Source of the DNA: Bradyrhizobium sp. CCGE-LA001
GTDB lineage: Bacteria; Pseudomonadota; Alphaproteobacteria; Rhizobiales; Xanthobacteraceae
Direction of reading: 5' to 3'
DNA: 64,000 nt
Assembly: GCF_000296215.2 (NCBI RefSeq)
Contig: NZ_CP013949.1
Location: 5,635,501-5,699,500, forward strand
Every line of letters begins with the position of its first letter. The first letter of the stretch is position 1. The notes beneath the pieces are model-generated. The model saw only the letters and a list, made by a program, of their open reading frames with translations, ran no database searches and was not told where the DNA came from. Shown one piece after another: positions 41,042 to 51,055 of the stretch. The translations under genes and the position numbers were made by a program.

Positions 41042-41248
41042 ATGAGCGACAGCGGAGTTGGCATGCTGCTGGGCCACGCCTCGGGGCAAATGCTCTGGCT
41101 CTGGTTCATCGGCGCGTTCGTGCTCGGCGGGGCCCTGGTGTACGGGGTGATGAAAGCCGGCCACCTCAGGCGCGGCGAGCGGGCTCGTCTCGACCGCGCG
41201 ACGGAAGAGCGACAGCGCCAGGAAGACCCTTACAAGCGTCCGACCTGA
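41042..41248 (+). CDS. Small single-pass membrane protein
   Basis: 68 residues with GGAG upstream. Residues 15-37 (GQMLWLWFIGAFVLGGALV) form one membrane helix, followed by a basic cytoplasmic tail (HLRRGERARLDRATEERQR). Rightward, between the ligase and the DUF892 gene, about 80 bases from the former. No family recognised. Confidence 0.65.
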   Translation: MSDSGVGMLLGHASGQMLWLWFIGAFVLGGALVYGVMKAGHLRRGERARLDRATEERQRQEDPYKRPT

Positions 41249-41351
41249 GCCCGCGCGGTTGCAGTTTGGAACTTTCGTTCTCCGGCGGGCTTTGATCGCC
41301 CGAGGATTGAGGAAGGCGACGCCTTCCCGTGTCACCTCAAGAGGAGGACGT

Positions 41352-41918
41352 ATGGCTAAACGAGCGAAGAAACGGACAACCAAGAAGACGGCGGCGCGCC
41401 GCCCGCGTCAGGCGCCCAAGATGCTCAGCGACCTGTTTCTGGAGACGCTGAAGGACATCTATTTCGCCGAGAACAAGATCATCAAGACCTTGCCCAAGAT
41501 GGCCAAGGCCGCGAACTCGAAGGAGCTTGCGGCCGCCTTCAACAAGCATCTGCGCGAGACCCAGGGCCAGGTCAAACGGCTCGACCAGATCTTCAAGATG
41601 CTGGGCAAGCCGGCGCGCGGCAAGCCGTGCGAGGCCATCAACGGCATCACGGACGAAGGCGCCGAGATCATGAAGGAGTTCAAGGGAGCCCCCGCCCTCG
41701 ACGCCGGCCTGCTCGCGGCGGCGCAAGCGGTCGAGCATTACGAAATCTCCCGCTACGGCACACTGCGCACCTGGGCCGAGGAGCTCGGCATGCAGGACGC
41801 GGCAAGGCTGCTCCAGGCGACGCTGGACGAGGAAGAAGCCACCGATCACACGCTGACCGAGCTCGCCACGTCCGTGATCAACCTCGAAGCGGAAGACGAG
41901 TACCGCGCCGCGGCCTGA
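41352..41918 (+). CDS. DUF892 ferritin-like protein (YciE/YciF family)
   Basis: 188 residues from the ATG at 41352 with GAGGAGG upstream. A Lys/Arg-rich head (KRAKKRTTKKTAARR) is followed by the four-helix domain: DLFLETLKDIYFAENKIIK, then AAAQAVEHYEISRYGTLRT and LLQATLDEEEATDHTLTEL. The Glu and His residues in these helices are those of di-iron ferritin-like bundles. YciE/F proteins are induced by osmotic or general stress. The basic head may bind DNA in the manner of Dps-type proteins; that is inference. A terminator follows. Confidence 0.9.
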   Translation: MAKRAKKRTTKKTAARRPRQAPKMLSDLFLETLKDIYFAENKIIKTLPKMAKAANSKELAAAFNKHLRETQGQVKRLDQIFKMLGKPARGKPCEAINGITDEGAEIMKEFKGAPALDAGLLAAAQAVEHYEISRYGTLRTWAEELGMQDAARLLQATLDEEEATDHTLTELATSVINLEAEDEYRAAA

Positions 41919-41942
41919 TGCCGCGTCTCCTTGCCACGACAG

Positions 41943-41976
41943 AACGCCGCGGCCGATGCCGCGGCGTTTGCTTTTT
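41943..41976 (+). terminator. Rho-independent terminator
   Basis: AACGCCGCGG, six bases, CCGCGGCGTT, then TGCTTTTTG. About 25 bases after the DUF892 stop. Confidence 0.9.
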
Positions 41977-42072
41977 GAACCGCGCGACGGCGCATGGCAC
42001 GTCCGCGCACTCGCACTGGATTTCCCGGGAACCAGCCCCATATGCTGACTTTCCCACCGCCGAGCCTCCATC

Positions 42073-42456
42073 ATGCAACCCAAAAATCCCCTCGACTGGA
42101 TGCTGTCCGAAGCCTTGGACCAGCTGACCCGCGCCGAACGGCTGCGTCACCAGTTCGGCCGCCAGGAAGCCTGCTGGGAGCCGCCGATCGACGTGCTTGA
42201 GACCGAGCATGAACTGCTGATTCTGGTTGCACTTCCCGGGGTCAATCCGGACAATGTCGAGACGGTGATCCATGACGGCGTGCTCGTCATCTCCGGCCAG
42301 CGCACGCTTCCGCCGGAGCTTCGCAACGCGCGCATCCACCGCCTTGAGCTGCCGCAGGGCCGCTTCGAGCGGCGCATCGCGCTTCCCATCGGCCGTTACG
42401 CCATCAGCCGCTTCGTGATGGACGGCTGCGTCGCGCTGCGCCTCGCCAAATCCTGA
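42073..42456 (+). CDS. Second Hsp20/alpha-crystallin family protein
   Basis: 127 residues. The alpha-crystallin core runs from PPIDVLETEHELLILVALP through VNPDNVETVIHDGVLVISG to FERRIALPIGRYAISRFVM. It is shorter and more divergent than the protein at 774: the C-terminal IxI motif is not obvious and the protein ends LRLAKS. Eight bases separate it from lon, so the two are co-transcribed, linking a holdase to a protease. No ROSE-like leader is present. Confidence 0.88.
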   Translation: MQPKNPLDWMLSEALDQLTRAERLRHQFGRQEACWEPPIDVLETEHELLILVALPGVNPDNVETVIHDGVLVISGQRTLPPELRNARIHRLELPQGRFERRIALPIGRYAISRFVMDGCVALRLAKS

Positions 42457-42464
42457 GGTCGATC

Positions 42465-44858
<2,394 letters not shown>

Positions 44859-44862
44859 TGTG

Positions 44863-45018
44863 ATGACAAAACTGCTGGAAAGAGCGAAGCGATCACGGAA
44901 GACGCAGCGGCTGCGCCAGCTGCTCGATCGTGCCATCGACCGGGTGCGCGATCCGCTTGCAGGACCCGAGCCGCGGCTTCAGCCGATCCCGGTCCGGGTG
45001 AAGCGCCGCAAGGGTTGA
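44863..45018 (+). CDS. Very short basic protein after lon
   Basis: 51 residues, starting four bases after the lon stop. Highly basic: KLLERAKRSRKTQRLRQLL, then DRAIDRVRDPLAGPEP and a KRRKG end. The tight spacing to lon and the terminator directly behind make it a credible last gene of the hsp20-lon transcript. It might be a Lon adaptor or a nucleic-acid-binding peptide; no family recognised. Confidence 0.6.
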   Translation: MTKLLERAKRSRKTQRLRQLLDRAIDRVRDPLAGPEPRLQPIPVRVKRRKG

Positions 45019-45055
45019 GCCCTCCGTCTCGAGCCCTCGCGGCAGCCCCAAAACA

Positions 45056-45084
45056 AAAGGCCCCCTCCATGCGAGGGGGCCTTT
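45056..45084. terminator. Bidirectional terminator between lon unit and HU gene
   Basis: AAAGGCCCCCTC, five-base loop, GAGGGGGCCTTT: a 12-base perfect stem with A and T runs on either side, between convergent transcription units. Confidence 0.92.
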
Positions 45085-45090
45085 GCGTTG

Positions 45091-45393
45091 TTAGCCCACG
45101 GCGTCCTTGGCGGCCTTGACCGGGCGGGCGCGGACGATCTTCCGGGCCGGCTTGGCCTTGAACATCATCTCTTCACCCGTGAACGGGTTGGTGCCCTTGC
45201 GCGCCTTGGTCGCGGGCTTCTTGATGACCACGAACTTGGCGAAGCCCGGCACCAGGAACAGGCCGTTCTTCTTGAGCTCCTTGTGGCCGACGTCGGTCAG
45301 CGTCTCCATGACGCTCTTGACGTCACGCTTGGAAAGCTCGGTGGCAGTCGCAATCTTTTCGATCAACTGCGATTTGGAAAGTTGGGTCGGCAT
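45091..45393 (-). CDS. HU-family DNA-binding protein
   Basis: 100 residues. The HU fold is visible in LSKSQLIEKIATATELSKR, then FLVPGFAKFVVIKKPATKA and RKGTNPFTGEEMMFKAKPA, the last being the DNA-wrapping arm in which the usual GRNPxTG is replaced by KGTNPFTG. A Lys/Ala tail of about ten residues follows. HU bends and compacts DNA. It lies convergent to lon; in many alphaproteobacteria a hup gene follows lon, so the neighbourhood is familiar in content but not orientation. Confidence 0.93.
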   Translation of the reverse strand: MPTQLSKSQLIEKIATATELSKRDVKSVMETLTDVGHKELKKNGLFLVPGFAKFVVIKKPATKARKGTNPFTGEEMMFKAKPARKIVRARPVKAAKDAVG

Positions 45394-45751
45394 CGTGTCT
45401 CCTCTGATTCGTTGCCGGTTGCATATTAGACCAACCGGCGAAGGCCTATAGCCTTCTGCACAGTTTTGTCGCGGTTTTACGGGCTTTTTTGGCCCTCTGT
45501 AGCAAAAAACCCTGCTTTTTTAGCTGCTTCCGGAGTGAAAGGAGCCTCAGGCAGCGGTTTTTGCCTTGTTTCAAAGGCCCGCAAGCCACCTTGCTAAAGC
45601 TGATTCGAGGCTTTCGACAAGCGACGACCGGCCTCTTTGTGCGAGGCCGGTCGCGATTCACCCTGAAAAATAAGGCTAGAACGTCGTGTTGCGGCGCCTC
45701 AACGGCTCTCTCACCCTGTTCTTACGGGCGGCGCGACGAGCTCCGCTCGCG
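45394..45751. other. Intergenic region with a strong hairpin
   Basis: CGACCGGCCTC (45625-45635) and GAGGCCGGTCG (45643-45653) form an 11-base perfect stem with a seven-base loop, about 100 bases after the stop of the leftward thiolase. No T-run follows on either side. The part next to HU presumably holds its promoter. Confidence 0.5.
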
Positions 45752-46984
45752 CTAGATGCGCTCGATGATGATGGCCGGCGCCATGCCGCCGGCGGCGCAC
45801 ATGGTGACCAGACCGCGCTTGAGATCGCGCCGTTCGAGCTCGTCGAGCACGGTGCCGATCAGGATCGAGCCGGTGGCGCCGATCGGATGGCCGAGCGCGA
45901 TCGAGCCGCCGTTGACGTTGACCTTGTCGCGGTCGAGCTTGAGGTCGCGGATATATTTTTCCGCAACTACTGCAAAGGCCTCGTTGATTTCGAACAGGTC
46001 GATGTCGTCGATGGAAAGGCCCGCCTTCGCCAGAACCTTGCGCGTCGCCGGCACCGGCGCATTCAGCATCAGCGTGGGCGAGTCCCCCATGTTCGCCATC
46101 GCCACCACGCGGGCGCGGGCTTTGAGACCATGTGCCTTGGCGTAGGCGGGCGAGGCCAGCAGGATCGCCGCGGCACCGTCGACGACGCCGGACGAGTTGC
46201 CGGCGTGATGCACGAAGTCGATGTCGAGATCCGGATATTTTTGCAGGATCAGGCCGCGATAGGTCGTGCCCTTGTCGTCGAGCGCATAATCGGCGATCGC
46301 GGGGAATGCCGGCTTCAGGCTGCTCAAGCCCTCCATCGTGGTCTGCGGCCGCGGATACTCCTCGTGGTCGAGCGCGAGGCTGCCATCCTCGCGGTGGACG
46401 GGGACGAGGCTCTTCTTGAAGTGACCGTTCGCCATCGCATGCGCGGCGCGCTTCTGGCTCTCCAGGCCGAGCGCGTCGACATCCTGTCGAATGATGCCTT
46501 CGAGCGTCGCGATCGCATCGGCACAGACGCCCTGATGCGACTGCGGATGCCTCGCCCGCAGGCGCAGATTGCCGGAATCCATCATCATCGGACCGCCGCC
46601 GCGTCGTCCCTCCATCGACATCATCTCGCAGCCGCCGGCAATGACGAGGTCTTCCGCGCCCGCCATGATCGAGCTTGCGGCCATGTTGACGCTGGTGATG
46701 CCGCTTCCGCAGAAGCGGTCGAGCGTCACGGCGCTGGCGCGCACGTCGTAGCCGGCATCGAGCGCCGACATGCGCCCGAGATCGCCGCCTTGGGTGGCGA
46801 CCTGCGCGCTGCAGCCCCAGACGATGTCGTCGACATCGGCAGTATTGATGCCGGTGCGATCGGCGAGCGCGCGCAGCACGGTTGCACCGAGCTGCTGCGG
46901 ATGAATGCCCGAGAGTGCTCCCTTGCCGGCCTTGCCGACGCCGCGCGGGGTCCGGCAGGCATCGATGATCAGCGCGTCAGCCAT
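45752..46984 (-). CDS. Acetyl-CoA C-acyltransferase (thiolase)
   Basis: 410 residues, full length. The acylation-site Cys is in VTLDRFCGSGITSVNMAAS near residue 92. The C-terminal signatures are NVNGGSIALGHPIGATGSI, with the catalytic His, and TMCAAGGMAPAIIIERI, with the second catalytic Cys. ALIIDACRTPRGVGKAGKG is the usual start. Thiolases either cleave 3-ketoacyl-CoA in fatty-acid oxidation or condense acetyl-CoA for polyhydroxyalkanoate; the sequence looks closer to FadA-like degradative enzymes, but this is not certain. No FadB partner adjoins. Confidence 0.92.
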   Translation of the reverse strand: MADALIIDACRTPRGVGKAGKGALSGIHPQQLGATVLRALADRTGINTADVDDIVWGCSAQVATQGGDLGRMSALDAGYDVRASAVTLDRFCGSGITSVNMAASSIMAGAEDLVIAGGCEMMSMEGRRGGGPMMMDSGNLRLRARHPQSHQGVCADAIATLEGIIRQDVDALGLESQKRAAHAMANGHFKKSLVPVHREDGSLALDHEEYPRPQTTMEGLSSLKPAFPAIADYALDDKGTTYRGLILQKYPDLDIDFVHHAGNSSGVVDGAAAILLASPAYAKAHGLKARARVVAMANMGDSPTLMLNAPVPATRKVLAKAGLSIDDIDLFEINEAFAVVAEKYIRDLKLDRDKVNVNGGSIALGHPIGATGSILIGTVLDELERRDLKRGLVTMCAAGGMAPAIIIERI

Positions 46985-47097
46985 TGGCGTTGTCCTCTTG
47001 TTATGAGCGTTGAGGACGTTGTGAATCAGGGGATGAGGGGAGTCAATGCGCGACGATGGCGCCTCTCACCCGAATTTTCCGCTACGCGTAAAATCGG

Positions 47098-48561
47098 CTA
47101 CACCCCCGCCGCATTGTTCGCGATCACGTTGCGGTAGAAGCTGGCGCTGAGTTTTGCCGTGCGGACCTGGGTGTCGAAATTGACGTGATAGAGCCCGAAG
47201 CGCTTGCTCAGTCCGTACACCCATTCGAAATTGTCCATCAGGCTCCAGAGGAAATAGCCGCGCACCGGTACGCCTTCGGCGGTGGCGCGCTGGAGCTGCG
47301 CCAGGTAGTTGCGCAGGTACATGATGCGATCAGTGTCGTAGATCTTGCCGTCGGGCGTGACGACGTCATCGCCGGACGTGCCGTTCTCGCTGATATAAAT
47401 CGCATCCGTCTTCCAAATCTTGGCCGCGAGCTTCGGCACCCAATAGATCGTCTCGGGGCCGACGCGCAGCCAGTCCGAATTCATGTGCGGGAATGATTTC
47501 GGGATCGGCAGCGGCATGAAGCCGGCGCCCTGGTCGGAGGCGACGACGTAGTTCTGCGGCGCGTAGATGTTGAGGCCCAGGAAATCGACCGGCGAGGAGA
47601 TGATCTTCAACTCCGCATCGGTGTATTTCGGCGCATTGGGCCCGGCGAATTTGAGGAAGGCGTCGGTATACTCGCCTGTCATGATGACGTTGAGATACCC
47701 GGCATTCATCTCGCGCAGCGCGATCTCCGCGGCGCGGACGTTCTCCGGCGTGTCGATTGCAGGCGCGCAGGCATCGATGTTCTCGGCCGGTCCCACCCTT
47801 GTGCCCGGTCGGCCGTGGGCGCGCACCGCCTGCACTGCGATCCCGTGCGCGAGCGCGCTGTTGTGCCTGATCTGGTTGACCTCGGCTTGCGGCAGCGTCA
47901 CGCCCGGCGCGTCGATGCCGATGCCGTAACCGAAATAGACGAAGCGGCCGCTCTCGTTCAGCGTGAACACGTTCTTGACCCGGTCGGTCAGATGCTCCGC
48001 GATATAGGCTGCATAGTCGCCGAAAATCTTGCAGGTCTCGGTCGAGCGCCAACCGCCGAAACGGTCCTGGAGCGATTGCGGCAGGTCCCAATGATAGAGC
48101 GTCAGCCACGGTTCGATGCCGTTCTTCAGGAGCTCGTCGACGAGACGGTTGTAGAAGTCGAGCCCTTTGGGATTGGGCTTGCCGTCGCCATCCGGAAACA
48201 CCCGCGGCCAAGCCACCGAGAAGCGATAGGCCTTGCAGCCGAGCGCCTTGATGAGCGCGATGTCCTCCTTGTAGCGGTGATAGTGCTCATTGGCGCGATC
48301 GCCCGTGGTGCCGTCCTCGATCTTGCCGGGGATGCGCACGAACTTGTCCCAGATCGAGGCCCCTCGCCCGTCTTCGTTGACGGCACCCTCGACCTGATAG
48401 GACGAGGTTGCGGTACCCCAGACGAAGCCCGCCGGAAATCCGCTTCCGCCGCGCGGCGGCCGTGCCGGCTTGACCTCAGCCGCCTCAAGCGGATTTGCAA
48501 TCCCGGCTGCGGACAATCCCGCCAGCGTGGCAAACTGGCGACGCGAGACCTTGTCCGACAT
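47098..48561 (-). CDS. Glycoside hydrolase family 1 beta-glucosidase, exported
   Basis: 487 residues from the ATG at 48561 with GGAG upstream. The N-terminus SRRQFATLAGLSAAGIA is Tat-type, so a periplasmic location is likely, which is unusual since most bacterial GH1 enzymes are cytoplasmic. The GH1 start signature appears as FPAGFVWGTATSSYQVEGA. The acid/base Glu is in VFTLNESGRF (Pro of the usual NEP replaced by Ser) and the nucleophile in IYISENGTSGDDVV. Hydrolyses beta-glucosides such as plant glycosides or cellobiose. Monocistronic; the LysR gene follows upstream on the same strand. Confidence 0.9.
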   Translation of the reverse strand: MSDKVSRRQFATLAGLSAAGIANPLEAAEVKPARPPRGGSGFPAGFVWGTATSSYQVEGAVNEDGRGASIWDKFVRIPGKIEDGTTGDRANEHYHRYKEDIALIKALGCKAYRFSVAWPRVFPDGDGKPNPKGLDFYNRLVDELLKNGIEPWLTLYHWDLPQSLQDRFGGWRSTETCKIFGDYAAYIAEHLTDRVKNVFTLNESGRFVYFGYGIGIDAPGVTLPQAEVNQIRHNSALAHGIAVQAVRAHGRPGTRVGPAENIDACAPAIDTPENVRAAEIALREMNAGYLNVIMTGEYTDAFLKFAGPNAPKYTDAELKIISSPVDFLGLNIYAPQNYVVASDQGAGFMPLPIPKSFPHMNSDWLRVGPETIYWVPKLAAKIWKTDAIYISENGTSGDDVVTPDGKIYDTDRIMYLRNYLAQLQRATAEGVPVRGYFLWSLMDNFEWVYGLSKRFGLYHVNFDTQVRTAKLSASFYRNVIANNAAGV

Positions 48562-48627
48562 TGATGCTGCTCCACTTCTCTTGGTTCGAGGCACGATCGT
48601 CAGTTCCAGGGTTCAGAAAGGGCGGAT

Positions 48628-49581
48628 TTAGGGCCGGCCTGATCCGATTGAACCGACTACGACCTGCATCAGCCACGCGGTGCCGGCGTCTCTCATCGCC
48701 GCCTTGGTTGCGATGGCCCGGATCGTATCCGGTTTGCGCGTGAAAGGCAGCTCGGCGAACACCAACCCGAAACGACCGGCATGGTGATCCACCAATCGGC
48801 GCGGCAATGCTGCGATCAGATCAGACCCGGAAAGCTGGACCAGCGCCATCATGAAATGGGGAACGGTCAAGGCGATGCGGCGCTCGAGGCCGCGCTTGGC
48901 CAAGATCTCATCGACGAAGCCGCGCGCCTCACCGCTGAGCGACACCAGCAGGTGCTGTGATTGCGAGAACAAACTGCGGGCCGGCGCTTTTGCCAGGGGA
49001 TGTCCCTTGCGCATGGCCAGCACGAAATCCTCATCGTACAGCCTGCGCGCCTCGAACCGGGGTGAGACCGTCGGCAGCGGCAGCATTGCGATGTCGAGCT
49101 CGAGTCTTTCGAGCATGTCGAGACTTTGCTGCCAGGGCTGTCCGACCGCGCTGCCGCGCGGCGCAGGCATCAGGTGAATCAGGCCGACGTCGATATGGGG
49201 CGCCACAGTCGCGATCGATCGCAACAGCTGAGCGGATGTCGAGACCAGGACGGCATCGGGAGCGCCGATCGTGAACCGGCGGCTGCTTTTCGCAGGATCG
49301 AACGGTGCAGCCGAGCCGATCAGTTGCTCGATGCGTGCGATGATCTCGGCCACCGGCTCGCCAAGCTCCAAGGCCCGCGCCGTCGGAACGACGCCTTTCG
49401 GTGTCCGCAGAAACAGAGGGTCGTTCAGCAACAGGCGGAGCCGGCCCAGCGCATGGCTGACGGCCGACGGCGTCAGGCTAAGCCGCGCGGCTGCCCGCGC
49501 GACATGACGTTCCTCCAGAACGACGCGGAAGAGCACAAGGAGATTGAGGTCGATCCTGGATAGATCAATTTGGTTCAGCAT
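48628..49581 (-). CDS. LysR-family transcriptional regulator
   Basis: 317 residues. The N-terminal winged helix is clear: IDLNLLVLFRVVLEERHVA, then AARLSLTPSAVSHALGRLR and LFLRTPKGVVPTARA. The effector domain follows from about residue 95 (FTIGAPDAVLVSTSAQLL). The start resembles NodD/LinR-type regulators that begin with a short Asp-Leu-rich leader. It is divergent from the NTF2-like gene at 49665 with 83 bases between, the classical LysR layout, so that gene is the likely target. It is upstream of the GH1 gene on the same strand and could also affect it. Confidence 0.92.
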   Translation of the reverse strand: MLNQIDLSRIDLNLLVLFRVVLEERHVARAAARLSLTPSAVSHALGRLRLLLNDPLFLRTPKGVVPTARALELGEPVAEIIARIEQLIGSAAPFDPAKSSRRFTIGAPDAVLVSTSAQLLRSIATVAPHIDVGLIHLMPAPRGSAVGQPWQQSLDMLERLELDIAMLPLPTVSPRFEARRLYDEDFVLAMRKGHPLAKAPARSLFSQSQHLLVSLSGEARGFVDEILAKRGLERRIALTVPHFMMALVQLSGSDLIAALPRRLVDHHAGRFGLVFAELPFTRKPDTIRAIATKAAMRDAGTAWLMQVVVGSIGSGRP

Positions 49582-49664
49582 ATTGCTGAAATCATATCGC
49601 TGGATTCATCAAGATCAAGGCTTCATGGATAGGGCACCTTCGCCGTTCGATCAGGAGCCGTGAC

Positions 49665-50240
49665 ATGACTGAGACACCGCCGGGAGTGAACAAATGGCCG
49701 AACTCGCAGGACACGATGTCGCGGCGTTCGATGATGGCCGCTACGGCTGCAATGCCGCTGACCGTTCAGCTTTCGGCCGATGCGGCCACAGGGAACGACG
49801 CGATAGCCGGCCTCATCGAACGCGCCCGCGAGAAGAATGCCGCCTTCATGCGTGGCGACATGGATCGCTGGCTCCAGCTTGTCCGCATCGCGCAAGATTT
49901 CACATTGATGCAGCCGTTCGGCGGGCCTGCCAGTCGGGGATTCGACGCCAGCCCCAAGCGTCTGGCCGAACTATCGCAATACTTCAGGGAAGGTGAAACC
50001 GAGCTCGAGATTTTGCAAACCTACGCATCGGACGCGCTCGTCGTTCTCGTCTTGATCGAACGCCAGCGGGCCGAGGTGGGTGGATTAGCGGCTCAGGACT
50101 GGTCGCTGCGCGTGACCGAAATCTACCGCAAGGATGGCACCGATTGGCAGCTCGTGCACCGTCACGCAGATCCGCTGGTGCGACGCATCACCTTGCAACA
50201 AGCGGCGACGCTCGCCCGAGGCTGGCCGGAGGAAAAATGA
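49665..50240 (+). CDS. SnoaL/NTF2-like protein
   Basis: 191 residues, AGGAG before the ATG. A segment MSRRSMMAATAAMPLTVQL near residues 18-36 resembles a Tat signal but is preceded by 17 extra residues, so an internal start at about 49716 is possible. The remainder fits a cone-shaped NTF2-like fold of the SnoaL/DUF4440 kind: LIERAREKNAAFMRGDMDR, EILQTYASDALVVLVLIER, YRKDGTDWQLVHRHADPLV. Such proteins bind small hydrophobic ligands or act as isomerases. Controlled presumably by the divergent LysR regulator. Confidence 0.75.
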   Translation: MTETPPGVNKWPNSQDTMSRRSMMAATAAMPLTVQLSADAATGNDAIAGLIERAREKNAAFMRGDMDRWLQLVRIAQDFTLMQPFGGPASRGFDASPKRLAELSQYFREGETELEILQTYASDALVVLVLIERQRAEVGGLAAQDWSLRVTEIYRKDGTDWQLVHRHADPLVRRITLQQAATLARGWPEEK

Positions 50241-50303
50241 TGTCGCTCGTCTCGCTGGGTCAGCCGGCCAATGGTTGGGGCGTCATCTTCCGCGTGACAT
50301 TAC

Positions 50304-50714
50304 TCAGCGCGAGCGCTTCGGCAACTTCGGAAGCTTGTCGGGGTTGAACGCCGGCATCTGGCCGGCTCGTTCAGACGCCGGGGACTGCTGCTGCTCCGTC
50401 AATATGAGCGTGCCCTGGAGAACCATTCCCGGAACTTGCACGGCCGTCGCCGTGTAGGTCGCGATCCTGCCGGGGCAATTTCCTTCGATGTTCAGCGTGA
50501 GCTCATCGTCGTTGCCGAAGACCGTCGCGCGTCCGTCGGTATGACGCCTCGTCGACACGGTGGCGGTGAAGCGGTCTCCGTCGATCTGGCAGGAGCCATG
50601 ATACGTCATCAGGCTGTCGCGACCCCAGATCTGTCCGTCGGCAACGTGGACGATGCCGGTCCCCTGATCGAGTGGCGTCTTGTACCACGCCGCGTAGGTG
50701 CCGTCCTTCAGCAT
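50304..50714 (-). CDS. GrlR-like small protein
   Basis: 136 residues from the ATG at 50714, chosen because GGAG lies nine bases upstream. LKDGTYAAWYKTPLDQGTG, then GRDSLMTYHGSCQIDGDRF and TATVSTRRHT follow the beta-rich pattern of the GrlR-domain family, single calycin-like barrels named after a virulence repressor but common in rhizobia without a known target. A Cys-containing NCPGRIATYTATAV and a Pro/Lys tail follow. The name indicates fold only. Confidence 0.7.
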   Translation of the reverse strand: MLKDGTYAAWYKTPLDQGTGIVHVADGQIWGRDSLMTYHGSCQIDGDRFTATVSTRRHTDGRATVFGNDDELTLNIEGNCPGRIATYTATAVQVPGMVLQGTLILTEQQQSPASERAGQMPAFNPDKLPKLPKRSR

Positions 50715-50775
50715 GGGAGCCATCTCCGTTGGTGTTCCCAAGCGGATAATCCGCATCATTAGCGCTAAGAAAGCG

Positions 50776-50943
50776 TTAATCGCGCGGCCCGTGCCAATCC
50801 GGTAAGTCTCGCCGCAGTTCGGCTTCAAGGTCCTCGATGATGCTGTGAAGCAGACACGCGGCGAGCGGATCCGTCACTTCCCGCTCCAGACGCTTGTAAC
50901 GCGCGATCTGGAATTCCTGCTCTTTCAACTGGCGCTCTGTCAT
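50776..50943 (-). CDS. Short helical protein
   Basis: 55 residues; GGAGGG eight bases upstream selects the ATG at 50943. ERQLKEQEFQIARYKRLER, then VTDPLAACLLHSIIEDLEA and a C-terminal RRDLPDWHGPRD. It is a helical hairpin type common in Rhizobiales small proteins. It precedes the GrlR-like gene by about 60 bases on the same strand, perhaps co-transcribed. Function unknown. Confidence 0.65.
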   Translation of the reverse strand: MTERQLKEQEFQIARYKRLEREVTDPLAACLLHSIIEDLEAELRRDLPDWHGPRD

Positions 50944-51055
50944 CGGACGGGCCCTCCGACGAACTGACGCGGAGGTAGCCAAGTCGTTTCGTTAAAATTT
51001 TCCGATCATTTGCGATGGTTTCTGGTCGGTTAAAGAGGCTGCGCAGCGCCCCGTC

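Noticed and set aside
45446..45661. 71-codon Lys/Arg-rich leftward frame upstream of HU
   Set aside because: Lies in the HU promoter region and across a strong hairpin; composition follows the local repeat of A/T and G/C runs.
45686..47137. 483-codon rightward frame opposite the thiolase
   Set aside because: Shadow of the thiolase gene, His/Arg-rich, no motif.
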